Positions 22,046 through 29,467 of a DNA stretch of 38,073 nt are shown one piece after another (the first letter of the stretch is position 1; each line of letters begins with the position of its first letter). The stretch comes from Acidobacteriota bacterium (lineage in GTDB: Bacteria > Acidobacteriota > UBA4820 > DSQY01). Position numbers and translations under genes: made by a program. A model generated the notes under the pieces. That model was not told the origin of the DNA, ran no database searches, and saw nothing but the letters and a program-made list of their open reading frames with translations. The stretch lies in NCBI GenBank assembly GCA_021813555.1, contig JAKAKG010000037.1, forward strand, positions 1 through 38,073. Direction: 5' to 3'.

Positions 22046-22142
22046 GGGATCGGTCTCCTTGGTCGGGTGGCTGGCGCTGGGCGCCCTCCCCGGGACTACC
22101 CCTCACGGACGACGGAAGGGGTGGCGCGGTCTCTCCGGTCAT
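22046..22142 (-). promoter_or_regulatory. candidate regulatory leader of the pyr operon (possible PyrR target)
   Basis: From the predicted transcription start the minus-strand RNA begins near ACCGGAGAGACCG (within 22127-22142). This partly matches the PyrR-binding consensus, sharing the CC-N-G-N-GAG core. A 6-bp stem, ACCCCT/AGGGGT (22098-22103 with 22117-22122), follows, then GC-rich sequence and the pyrR Shine-Dalgarno. There is no U-tract, so a classical attenuator is not obvious; control of translation would fit better. The assignment is an inference from the partial match and position. Confidence 0.3.
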
Positions 22143-22147
22143 GGTTC

Positions 22148-22176
22148 AGTTTACCGTGGCCCGTGCCCAGCGTCAA
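22148..22176 (-). promoter_or_regulatory. sigma70-type promoter of the pyr operon
   Basis: On the minus strand TTGACG (22171-22176) and TAAACT (22148-22153) are 17 bp apart. The start point would be near 22141, about 96 nt before the pyrR ATG. It is divergent from the cold-shock gene promoter. Confidence 0.7.
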
Positions 22177-22219
22177 CGCGGCGCGGCCCGGCGGAAAAGC
22201 CCTGAAAGACCGTGCCAGC

Positions 22220-22249
22220 TTGACAGAGGGCGGGCTCGGATGGTACGTT
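22220..22249 (+). promoter_or_regulatory. promoter of the cold-shock protein gene
   Basis: A consensus -35 box TTGACA (22220-22225) is followed after 18 bp by TACGTT (22244-22249), which keeps the TAnnnT pattern. The leader to the ATG at 22306 would be about 50 nt, and long 5' leaders are common in cold-shock genes. Confidence 0.55.
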
Positions 22250-22305
22250 CGGGTCTCCGGTGAGCCCGTTTACCGGAGGGACGATTTTCAAATGAAGGAG
22301 CTGCA

Positions 22306-22512
22306 ATGTCTACAGGAACAGTGAAGTGGTTCGACGAGAAAAAGGGCTACGGGTTCATCACGGAAGATGGCGGTAAGGACGTGTTCGTCCACTACAGCGC
22401 CATCGTCGGCAGCGGGTTCCGCAAGCTCGCTGAGGGAGAAAAGGTCTCCTTTGAGGTCAAGGAGGGGGCCAAAGGTCCGCAGGCGGACCAAGTTCAGGCG
22501 CTCCGCGACTAA
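22306..22512 (+). CDS. cold-shock domain protein (CspA family)
   Basis: This 68-residue single cold-shock domain protein binds single-stranded RNA and DNA and keeps mRNA unfolded. It opens [18 protein letters not shown] with RNP1 as KGYGFI, and RNP2 as VFVHYS follows. The rest, including [14 protein letters not shown] and a final [10 protein letters not shown], matches the family; length is normal. An AAGGAG Shine-Dalgarno precedes the ATG. It has its own promoter and terminator, so it is monocistronic. CspA paralogues cannot be told apart by sequence, and cold induction is not assured. Confidence 0.97.
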   Translation: MSTGTVKWFDEKKGYGFITEDGGKDVFVHYSAIVGSGFRKLAEGEKVSFEVKEGAKGPQADQVQALRD

Positions 22513-22539
22513 CCGCCCGCGGTTACGACGGACAACCCA

Positions 22540-22571
22540 TAAGGGGCCTTCGGGCCCCTTATTCCTTTTTG
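22540..22571 (+). terminator. rho-independent terminator of the cold-shock gene
   Basis: A 9-bp stem, TAAGGGGCC / GGCCCCTTA (22540-22548 with 22553-22561), is capped by a stable TTCG tetraloop and followed by TTCCTTTTT, 28 nt after the stop codon. Confidence 0.92.
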
Positions 22572-22652
22572 GGGCGGCCCCCTTCTGGACATCCTCCCCC
22601 CAGGGGTTCATACTTGGAAAAGAATCGAGCCAGGTTTCAGGGGGGTCTCTCT

Positions 22653-23114
22653 ATGTTGGACCGTCGCCGCGCGCTAAGAGTTTCACCCAAGAAGCCCATT
22701 AAGGCCAAGGTGAAGACGTCCCTTATGGCCAGAGTGGTGGACATCTCCTCCCTTGGCGTGCAGGTAGAGCTGGCCTACTCCCTTCCCCTGCGAACACGAT
22801 GCGACGTGCGCCTGCAGAACGGAGGGGCGGACCTCTCCCTGACGGGGACGGTGCGCCGCTGCACGGTCCTGGGCTGGACGGAGCACGAGGGGAAGAAGGT
22901 GCTCATGTACCGGGCGGGACTTGAATTCGAAGGAACAACCCGGGAGCTGGTGCAGGCGCTGGAGGCCAAGTTCCCCGAACTCTTCGAAGAGGCCCGGCCA
23001 ACGAGTCACGACCTCCCGTCTCAAGGTGAAGCCGATTCGCCCAAAGACATTGAAGTGATCATCCAAGTGCAGGACGGCGGGAAGAAGGGCAAGCCTTCGG
23101 ACCAGAAAGGCTGA
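22653..23114 (+). CDS. PilZ-domain protein
   Basis: PilZ domains bind cyclic di-GMP and pass its level on to motility or envelope functions. The 153-residue protein starts at the ATG at 22653 behind AGGGGGG. It has both halves of the binding motif: arginines in RRRALR (residues 4-9) and D-x-S-x-x-G as DISSLG (30-35). The single domain covers about residues 1-110. The tail (about 115-153) is polar, with GEADSPKDIEVIIQVQDGG, and has no recognisable domain. The gene follows the csp terminator; I found no convincing promoter in the 80-nt gap. The effector target is unknown. A second PilZ protein lies at the right end of the window. Confidence 0.88.
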   Translation: MLDRRRALRVSPKKPIKAKVKTSLMARVVDISSLGVQVELAYSLPLRTRCDVRLQNGGADLSLTGTVRRCTVLGWTEHEGKKVLMYRAGLEFEGTTRELVQALEAKFPELFEEARPTSHDLPSQGEADSPKDIEVIIQVQDGGKKGKPSDQKG

Positions 23115-23148
23115 GGCAGGGCCCTTTCCCTGGGTGGCTGGACAGAGA

Positions 23149-23697
23149 TCACCCGCCCAGCCCCCCCCATGCTTTTGCCAGGACCCACAGAACCCGCACC
23201 GCGGCGAGCGCCAGAAAGGCTCCGCCGCACCCCAGTTTGGCGCCCAATCCCACGGCCCGGCCCAAGGCGGCCCCAAGACCGGCCAGGGCCGCGCGCCCCG
23301 CGTGCCTCTGGCGGTAGAACTCCGAGGCCAGGGCTCCAAGAAAAGCCCCGAGGACCGTTCCAGGTATGGCCCCCAAGCCATACCCAAACCCCGCGCCCAG
23401 CAGGGCTCCGGCGATGGCGCCCACCAGGGCGAAGAGACCGCTCCACCGGCTCCCGCCAAAGGTCCGGGCCCCCAAGTAGCCGGAGAGGTGTTCCGCCACC
23501 TCCGCCACGGCGAACAGGACGAACCCCGTCGCGAGCACCCATGGGCGCATGGCGCGGAACCCTTCTCCCCAGCCGTAGAGGAGAGCGAGCAGAAGCATGA
23601 TCCAGTTACCCGGAAGGCTGAAGACGCTGGACGCCCAGGCCAAGGTGGCCAGAAGCAGGAAGGCGGCGCTCAGGGCGGTCAGCCATTCCGTGGTCAA
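23149..23697 (-). CDS. DUF456-family membrane protein
   Basis: The 182-residue protein is very hydrophobic with about four to five membrane helices. The segments FSLPGNWIMLLLALLYG (about 26-42), AEVAEHLSGYLGARTFGGSR and the glycine-rich block GALLGAGFGYGLGAIPGTVL are typical of DUF456. The glycine spacing suggests tight helix packing. Function is unknown for the family. The start is a TTG at 23697, since no ATG or GTG fits upstream of the first helix; the Shine-Dalgarno is weak. It converges on the PilZ gene and lies after the secDF terminator. Confidence 0.82.
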   Translation of the reverse strand: MTTEWLTALSAAFLLLATLAWASSVFSLPGNWIMLLLALLYGWGEGFRAMRPWVLATGFVLFAVAEVAEHLSGYLGARTFGGSRWSGLFALVGAIAGALLGAGFGYGLGAIPGTVLGAFLGALASEFYRQRHAGRAALAGLGAALGRAVGLGAKLGCGGAFLALAAVRVLWVLAKAWGGLGG

Positions 23698-23740
23698 GGA
23701 GGGTGCCCTCTCAAGGTCATTCTACTCACAGAGCCGCGGC

Positions 23741-23777
23741 ATAATCAAAAAGGCCCGGGGGCTTTGCCCCCGGGCCT
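23741..23777 (-). terminator. rho-independent terminator of yajC-secDF
   Basis: A perfect 12-bp GC-rich stem, AGGCCCGGGGGC / GCCCCCGGGCCT (23751-23762 with 23766-23777), has a TTT loop. On the minus strand TTTTGATTAT follows, 26 nt beyond the secDF stop. Confidence 0.88.
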
Positions 23778-23802
23778 GCAAACATTAAAGCGGCGGGTGA
23801 GC

Positions 23803-26577
23803 CTAGCGCCGGCGCCCGCTGGATTTTTTGAAGTACTTATCAACGCCGAGCTTGTCCCACCACAGCACGTAGGGGCTGGCTACGAAGATGGAGGAGTAGG
23901 TTCCCACGATGATACCCACGGTCATGACGAAGCTGAAGGAGAAGAGGACTTCGCCGCCGAAGATGAGCATGGCCACCACCACGAAAAACGTCAGCATGGA
24001 GGTGATCATGGTACGGGACAAGGTCTCGTTGATGGACCGGTCGAAGAGGTCGTCGTCCTCCTTTTTCCGCTCCTTCTTCATGTGCTCGCGAACGCGGTCG
24101 AATACAACGATGGTGTCGTTGATGGAGTAGCCCAGCAGGGTCAGGAGGGCGGCGATGGTGGGCAGGTTCACTTCCACCTGGAAGAGGGACACGAGACCGA
24201 TGGCCATGAACGTGTCGTGAATCAGGGAGAGGATGGCGCCCACGCTGAACCGGAACTGGAAGCGGAACCAGGCGTAGAGCAGGATGCCGATGAGGGACCC
24301 GATGACGGCCTGGATAGCTTTGGTCTGGAGCTCCTTGCCGACGGTGGGGCCCACCGTGTCGATGCGCTGGATGGAGAAATCGCCCGCCACCACCTTGCCC
24401 TTGAGGAAGTCGAACATGGCATCGCTCATGCCCGGGACCTTCTTCAAGTCATCCACCGTGGCGAACAGGCCGCCGTGCTCGCGCTTGTACTCTTGGATCG
24501 CCTCGGCCAGGGCCTTGCCCTGATCGTCGGTTCCCGAGAGGGTGCCCGAATGCATGGCGGAGAGAATGAGGTCTTCCAGGGTCCTGGTGTTGACGGAGTT
24601 CACATCTGTCTTGCCAGCAGCTATTTCCTGCTGGAGCTGGGGACCGCGCAAGCCGCTCAAGATTTGCTGGCTCCTCGTGGCTAGGGCCTCCTCGCTGAGC
24701 ATCTGGCCCGTCTTGTCGCGGGCGTCCATGCGCACCAGAACCTCATGGTCCTCGGGCTTGCCATAGCTCACCACCGTCACGGTGCCAGTGGTGTTTTTCT
24801 TGATGGTGGCTTCGATGGTTCTGGGGTTCACCTCGTGGCTGAACCGGACCTGCATCTCCTGGCCGCCCCGGAAGTCGATACCCCAGTTGATACCCCGGGT
24901 GGCGACGCTCCACATGCCAATGGCGATGAGGATGGCCGAGGCGACGATGAAGTGAACCTTGTACCTCATGAAAGGAACTTTGAGGCCGCGGAAGGAGTGG
25001 ACGGGGCCGATGGAGAGCGTCGTGGGGCGCTTGCCGCCCTTGGTTCGGATGTCCAAAACAATATCGTAGATGAGGCGCGAGACGAATATGGCCGAGAACA
25101 TGGAGGCGAGCAGGCCCACGGTGAGGGTGATGGCGAACCCGCGCACGGGGCCCGTTCCGAACTGGAGCAGGAAGAGCGCGGAGACGAGGGTCGTCACGTT
25201 GCTGTCGAAAATGGTGACGAAGGCCTTCCCAAACCCGCTCGTGATGGCCGTCTGGACGGTCTTGTTGTCGATGAGCTCGTCCTTGATCCGCTCGAAAATC
25301 AGGACGTTGGCATCAATGGACATGCCCAGCGTGAGAATGATGCCCGCGATGCCCGGCACCGTGAGGGTGAGGCCGAAGGTGGACATGACCCCCAGGAGGA
25401 GAACAAGGTTGAGCAGGAGGCAGAAGTTGGCATTGATACCCGAGGCCCGGTAGTAGAGGAACATGAAGGCCAGGATGGCGATGAGGCCGAGGATCCCCGA
25501 CACGGTCCCCTTCCGGATGGAGCTCAGGCCCATGCTCGGCCCGATGGTGCGCTCCTCGGCGAAGCGAGGAATGGCCGGTAGGGCGCCCGACTTGAGCTGG
25601 AAGACCAGCTCCTGGGCTTCCTGGGTCGTGAAATTGCCCTCGATGATGCCCCGGTCACCGATCTCCGCGTTGATGACCGGCGCCGAAATGACGTTGCCGT
25701 CCAGAACGATGGCGAGGGGCTCGTGGAGGTGCGCGCGGGTCAACTCGCGAAAGCGCTCGCCCGCGGTGGCCGTCAGGATGAAGCCCACGGCGGGCTGCCC
25801 GTACTGGTTGGCCTCCACCCGCACTTCCTGGATGTCCGCGCCGGTGATGGGGGCCACGGTCTTCAGGGCGAAGTAGATTTCGGAGCCGAACTTATCACGG
25901 CTTCCCGGGTAGATGGCCACGTCCGGCGGAAGGGTGCCTCCGTACAGCTTCAGGATGGCTTCGCGGCTCGGGGCTCCCTGCTTGGGGTCCACGGCGATGT
26001 GCCACTCGAGCTGGGCGGCCTTGCCGATGAGGGCCTTGATCTCGGTGGAATCCTCCACCCCCGGCAGCTCCACCACGATCTTGTTGGAGCCCAGCCCCTG
26101 GCGATGGATCGAGGGCTCGGACACGCCGTACTTGTCGATGCGGTTCCGGATGACCTCCACGGACTGCTGGACGGCTTTATCGCGCAGGTCGCGTTCGAAG
26201 GGCGCCTTGAGCGTGAGGGTATATTGGCCGCCGCCCAGGGCTTTGAAGTCGTAGTTGTTGAGCGACTTGTCCGCCAGGTCCCTAAGGGCCACCCCCAGGT
26301 TGGGGTTGTCGCCCGACACGAAGATCGTGTTGATGTTGTTGTTTTCGGAGTAGAGCTTGCTGTAGGGAACGTTCTTTTCCTTGAGCTGCGCTTCCGCCGT
26401 CCGGATGTCTTCCTGCACGCGATTGTAAACGGAGATGTCTGTATCCATGATGAGGACAAGGTGGACACCGCCGCGCAGGTCCAGACCCTCTTTCAAGCCG
26501 TTCTTGAAGTAAAAGAAAACGCAGAGGGCGGTGACCGCAAGAACCAGAAGGACCCGCCACTTGATGTTGTCGCGCAT
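23803..26577 (-). CDS. secDF: protein translocase SecD-SecF fusion, with an insertion in the SecF periplasmic domain
   Basis: SecDF uses the proton gradient to pull exported proteins through SecYEG. The 924-residue protein fuses both halves. SecD (about 1-520) has LDLRGGVHLVL, the periplasmic P1 domain, and GMSIDANVLIFERIKDE in the membrane region. SecF (about 530-924) has WGIDFRGG and GYSINDTIVVFDRVRE. Twelve membrane helices are expected. The SecF periplasmic part is enlarged: about residues 620-735 include AIQEYKREHGGLF and DDLKKVPGMSDAMFDFLKGK, a helix-hairpin-helix-like pattern reminiscent of ComEA or GspK. From memory, similar insertions occur in acidobacterial SecF; their role is unknown. 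The start is nine bases after the yajC stop. Confidence 0.96.
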   Translation of the reverse strand: MRDNIKWRVLLVLAVTALCVFFYFKNGLKEGLDLRGGVHLVLIMDTDISVYNRVQEDIRTAEAQLKEKNVPYSKLYSENNNINTIFVSGDNPNLGVALRDLADKSLNNYDFKALGGGQYTLTLKAPFERDLRDKAVQQSVEVIRNRIDKYGVSEPSIHRQGLGSNKIVVELPGVEDSTEIKALIGKAAQLEWHIAVDPKQGAPSREAILKLYGGTLPPDVAIYPGSRDKFGSEIYFALKTVAPITGADIQEVRVEANQYGQPAVGFILTATAGERFRELTRAHLHEPLAIVLDGNVISAPVINAEIGDRGIIEGNFTTQEAQELVFQLKSGALPAIPRFAEERTIGPSMGLSSIRKGTVSGILGLIAILAFMFLYYRASGINANFCLLLNLVLLLGVMSTFGLTLTVPGIAGIILTLGMSIDANVLIFERIKDELIDNKTVQTAITSGFGKAFVTIFDSNVTTLVSALFLLQFGTGPVRGFAITLTVGLLASMFSAIFVSRLIYDIVLDIRTKGGKRPTTLSIGPVHSFRGLKVPFMRYKVHFIVASAILIAIGMWSVATRGINWGIDFRGGQEMQVRFSHEVNPRTIEATIKKNTTGTVTVVSYGKPEDHEVLVRMDARDKTGQMLSEEALATRSQQILSGLRGPQLQQEIAAGKTDVNSVNTRTLEDLILSAMHSGTLSGTDDQGKALAEAIQEYKREHGGLFATVDDLKKVPGMSDAMFDFLKGKVVAGDFSIQRIDTVGPTVGKELQTKAIQAVIGSLIGILLYAWFRFQFRFSVGAILSLIHDTFMAIGLVSLFQVEVNLPTIAALLTLLGYSINDTIVVFDRVREHMKKERKKEDDDLFDRSINETLSRTMITSMLTFFVVVAMLIFGGEVLFSFSFVMTVGIIVGTYSSIFVASPYVLWWDKLGVDKYFKKSSGRRR

Positions 26578-26586
26578 GATGCCCCC

Positions 26587-26901
26587 CTATTCCTTCTGGC
26601 TCACGAGGGCCGCGATGGCGGCCTTGTTGAAGGTCAGCTTCACGTTGTCGGCCACGCGCAGGATGACCGTGTCCTGATCAACCCCGGCCACGGTCCCGTG
26701 GAGGCCGCCCACGGTCACCACCTGGTCACCGCTCTTGAGAGAGTCCAGCATGGCGCGCTGCTGTTTGGCCCGTTTCTGCTGGGGCCGGATCAACAGGAAG
26801 TAGAAAATCACGATGATGAAAAGGATGGGCAGGAACGCCGTGATGGGGTTACTCTGCGCGCCGCCACCGCCCGGCTGGGCCATCAACAGGAACCAGGACA
26901 T
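26587..26901 (-). CDS. yajC: preprotein translocase subunit YajC
   Basis: YajC is a small single-helix partner of SecD and SecF in the holotranslocon. The 104 residues have a short periplasmic N-terminus, one membrane helix (about residues 20-40, ITAFLPILFIIVIFYFLLIR) and the hallmark RPQQKRAKQ. A small beta domain follows with LKSGDQVVTVGGLHGTVAGV. It is the first gene of the yajC-secDF unit, downstream of a strong promoter and a long GC-rich leader. tgt and queA, often upstream, are absent. Confidence 0.96.
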   Translation of the reverse strand: MSWFLLMAQPGGGGAQSNPITAFLPILFIIVIFYFLLIRPQQKRAKQQRAMLDSLKSGDQVVTVGGLHGTVAGVDQDTVILRVADNVKLTFNKAAIAALVSQKE

Positions 26902-27059
26902 GGGAACCTCCCTCGCTCAACCCTAAAAAAGGACGCCCCGCGCGTCCACGGCCCCGCCGGGCCCTCCGCGCCTCCCGGCGCCCGGCGCCTCCGCAGGACC
27001 GCTTCGGGTCCCAGGCGGCCAAATCCGGAGAGCGGAACACCGGACTTCCAGCGTTCCGA
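26902..27059 (-). other. long GC-rich structured 5' leader of yajC-secDF
   Basis: About 160 nt lie between the predicted start point and the yajC ATG. The minus-strand RNA can form GGACC-CGAAGC-GGTCC, extended outward by CGCCT/AGGCG with a bulge, near 26985-27020. It also has further GGCGCC-type pairings closer to the gene. I recognise no riboswitch class. It may be a translational control element or simply a long leader. Confidence 0.3.
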
Positions 27060-27065
27060 ACCCGG

Positions 27066-27094
27066 ATTATCCCTCCAAGTGGCTCATTAGTCAA
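27066..27094 (-). promoter_or_regulatory. sigma70-type promoter of yajC-secDF
   Basis: On the minus strand TTGACT (27089-27094) and GATAAT (27066-27071) are separated by 17 bp. It sits between the aldolase gene end and yajC, so the translocase genes need not depend on the upstream transcript. Confidence 0.72.
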
Positions 27095-27130
27095 GAGTTT
27101 GTACGTGAACCCAGGACGCGGGCCCCCATG

Positions 27131-27151
27131 CTGCCCCCTGTCCCTTGTCCC
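27131..27151. repeat. three-copy 7-bp tandem repeat after the aldolase gene
   Basis: CTGCCCC, CTGTCCC and TTGTCCC stand in perfect 7-bp register (GGGACAA GGGACAG GGGGCAG on the minus strand). It lies six bases beyond the aldolase stop codon. Three copies alone could be chance, but three longer 7-bp arrays exist in other gaps of this window. Confidence 0.45.
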
Positions 27152-27156
27152 CAGAA

Positions 27157-28599
27157 TCAGTCCGCCCTCGGATTGGACTCAGCCGCCTCCACCACTACCT
27201 TCTTGCAGGCGGCGATCTCCGCTTCCCGGTCCGGGGCGGGCGTTTCGGTCTTCACCCAGCGGGCAACCGTCCCCTTCGTATCCCTCACACCGAGCTGGCC
27301 GATGAGGAAAGCGAACTTGGCTTCCAGGGCCGCCCCCACCTCCTCGCGCACCTCCGAGGGGAGGGACCACCACTCCCGCTTCAGGGGTCCGCCGAAACCC
27401 TTCTTGCGAGTTTTGTAGAGGAACTGCTCTTCCGTCTCGCCCTCCTTGCGCTCCTTGGCGAAGGCGCCCCTCAGGTGGTCGTACACGTGGGCCTTGAACT
27501 GGGCGGGGAGGGCGGGGTGATCGTAGATGAGGTTCTGGAAGCCCGTGGCCAAATGGACCTCCACGGCGCCGCTTTGCGGGAAATGGTGGAACATGTCGTC
27601 GGGCAGGGTGGAGGCCCCGTGCTGCACCGTTCCCCCTAGCCCGTAACGGCTGCGGGCCGACTCGGAGATGGCCTTGAGGACGCCGAAATCGAGCTTGACC
27701 TTGGCCACCGTCCCGTCGGGGAGGACCACGCCGCCGTGGCTGGTGCCCGTCTGGACCGAGATCTTGGAGATGCCGCGCACGCCCTCCCCCAGTCCCTTGC
27801 GGTACTCGCCCATGAACGCCTCGAACTCCTCTACGGTGCTGTTGTGGCCCCCTACCTCGCCGATCTCGCCGCCCACGGAGACGGTCGTGCCCTTCGGCTC
27901 CTGCTCCCGAATGAACCGGGTGAGTTCGGCGCAAACGGCTCCGTTGTCCCGCTGCTGTGCGCCCAGGCCTTGGCGCTCCAAAACCACCAAGGTCGAGGAA
28001 TCGATATCGATGTTGTAGAAGCCCGCCCCGATGGACTCGCGAATGAGGGCGCGGAGCCGGTCCACCTCGGCGCCAGGGTCCTGCGCGTAACTTTTGGCCG
28101 CGGCCTGGAAGTGGTCCCCCTGGATGAAGACGGGGCCCGTGAAGCCCTCCCGGATGGCCGCTGCCAGCATGACCGCCACGTATTCATGGGGCCGCTGGTC
28201 GGTGTAGCCCATCTCGCTCTTGGCGATCTCGAAGACGTAGGCTCCGCAGGATGTGGCGTTGGCCGCGCGGTAGAAGGCCCGGGCCGTGTCGTAACTGAGG
28301 CCGCGGATGTTCATGGCCGGCACCGTGAAGGGGCCGGCCTCCCCCCGTCCCGAGGCGAGGTAGAGGTCCTGGATAGAGGCAAGGTGAATGCCCAAGGCAC
28401 GGGCCACGTTTTTGAGGATGAACCGCGCCCGGCCCCGAAGTTCCGGATCGGGGGCGAAGACGGCGGTCCAAACCACGCTGTCGCACAGGGGCCCGTGCCA
28501 TGCCTGGGGATCGGTTACCTTGAGGCCGCCCGCCTCGCCGCAGTGCTCCACCGTTTTATGCACATCGTCGCGCATCTGTTCAAAGGTCGGATAGATCAT
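27157..28599 (-). CDS. class II fructose-bisphosphate aldolase family protein (long form)
   Basis: Class II aldolases are zinc enzymes that cleave or form ketose bisphosphates. The 480-residue protein is clearly longer than the usual 280-360. Family positions can be seen: GDH at Asp162-His163 (catalytic Asp, zinc His), GGEIGEVGG round Glu245, GTSHGG with His288 and VQHGAST with His327. The first ~85 residues form an extra, mostly helical N-terminal region, and the last ~100 residues are a charged extension. It starts at the ATG at 28599 behind AGGAG. I recall similar long proteins annotated as class II FBA; tagatose-bisphosphate or another ketose substrate is possible. It follows a dehydrogenase gene in the same direction. 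Confidence 0.8.
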   Translation of the reverse strand: MIYPTFEQMRDDVHKTVEHCGEAGGLKVTDPQAWHGPLCDSVVWTAVFAPDPELRGRARFILKNVARALGIHLASIQDLYLASGRGEAGPFTVPAMNIRGLSYDTARAFYRAANATSCGAYVFEIAKSEMGYTDQRPHEYVAVMLAAAIREGFTGPVFIQGDHFQAAAKSYAQDPGAEVDRLRALIRESIGAGFYNIDIDSSTLVVLERQGLGAQQRDNGAVCAELTRFIREQEPKGTTVSVGGEIGEVGGHNSTVEEFEAFMGEYRKGLGEGVRGISKISVQTGTSHGGVVLPDGTVAKVKLDFGVLKAISESARSRYGLGGTVQHGASTLPDDMFHHFPQSGAVEVHLATGFQNLIYDHPALPAQFKAHVYDHLRGAFAKERKEGETEEQFLYKTRKKGFGGPLKREWWSLPSEVREEVGAALEAKFAFLIGQLGVRDTKGTVARWVKTETPAPDREAEIAACKKVVVEAAESNPRAD

Positions 28600-28663
28600 C
28601 GGAGACTCCTCTCGGGGCACGGGGCATGGCCCGCATTCATGAACGCCCGCATCCTAGTTATTT

Positions 28664-28691
28664 GCGTCTCGCGTTTCGCGTCTCGCGTTTT
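28664..28691. repeat. four-copy 7-bp tandem repeat between aldolase and dehydrogenase genes
   Basis: GCGTCTC, GCGTTTC, GCGTCTC and GCGTTTT stand in exact 7-bp register, and CGTTTCGC continues the theme. It lies 12 bp after the dehydrogenase stop (minus strand). Confidence 0.75.
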
Positions 28692-28703
28692 CGTTTCGCT
28701 CTT

Positions 28704-29438
28704 TCAAACCGTATTGATTCCCCCATTGAGCGGGATGTACTGCCCCGTCACCCACCGGGCTTCCTCGGAGCAGAGGAAGGCCACGACGCCCCCGATGTCC
28801 TCGGGCTGCCCGACGCGCCGAAGGGGCGTGAAGAGGGCGACTGCCCGCTTCATCTCTTCCGGCTGGTGGGACGTGGCATCCGTTTCCACCAGGCCCGGAG
28901 CCACGGCATTCACGGTGACGCCGCTGGGACCCATCTCACGGGAAAGGACGCGCACGGCGCCGTCGAGGGCCGACTTGGCCGCGGCGTGGGCGCCGAAGCC
29001 GTCGCTCGCAAACCGGGAAAGGCTACTTGAGACGGCCACGATGCGTCCGTGCTTCCGCTCCACCATGCCGGGCCCCACGGCGGCCACGAGGGCGTGGAAA
29101 GCACCCAGCTCTCCTTCGAGCTTGGCCCGCACTTCATCCCACGGCAGGCGCCAGAAGGGTCCCATGGGGAAGTGAATGTTGGCGTTGTGCACCGCCGCTT
29201 CCACGGGGCCCAGCCTGGCCTCCACGGCCTTCACCATGGCGGCCACCTGGCCGTGATCGCGGGCGTCCGCCTGGAAGACGGCGCCTTGGCCCCCGATCTC
29301 CCCCAAAACCTTTTCCGCCAGCTCCGTGTTCTTGAGGCAGTTCACGGCGACGGTGAACCCCTTCGCCGCGAGCCCTCGCACGATGGCGGCTCCGATGCCC
29401 CGGCTCCCCCCCGTTACGAGTGCCACGTGTTGTGCCAT
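28704..29438 (-). CDS. short-chain dehydrogenase/reductase (FabG-like) with His in place of catalytic Tyr
   Basis: The 244 residues form a classical SDR Rossmann fold. The cofactor motif is TGGSRGIG (residues 9-16); small basic residues near it suggest NADP(H). The catalytic Ser is in VSSS (136-139). Two key positions are unusual: the NNAG motif reads HNANI (84-88), and Y-x-x-x-K reads HAAAK, with His151 where the catalytic tyrosine should be and Lys155 kept. The His codon is CAC, one base from TAC. The C-terminal part, including VNAVAPGLVETD and GQYIPLNGG, is FabG-like. AAGGAG precedes the ATG. The substrate is unknown. From memory, His variants exist in actinobacterial FabG-like proteins. 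Confidence 0.85.
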   Translation of the reverse strand: MAQHVALVTGGSRGIGAAIVRGLAAKGFTVAVNCLKNTELAEKVLGEIGGQGAVFQADARDHGQVAAMVKAVEARLGPVEAAVHNANIHFPMGPFWRLPWDEVRAKLEGELGAFHALVAAVGPGMVERKHGRIVAVSSSLSRFASDGFGAHAAAKSALDGAVRVLSREMGPSGVTVNAVAPGLVETDATSHQPEEMKRAVALFTPLRRVGQPEDIGGVVAFLCSEEARWVTGQYIPLNGGINTV

Positions 29439-29467
29439 GACCGGCTCCTTTCTATTGCGGTCTCAAG

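Noticed and set aside
21738-22142. A 134-codon reading frame starting with an ATG at the predicted pyr transcription start and overlapping pyrR out of frame
   Set aside because: It runs antisense to nothing but shares the pyrR strand in another frame, with Arg/Pro/Gly-rich composition typical of GC-rich shadow frames. pyrR itself is certain.
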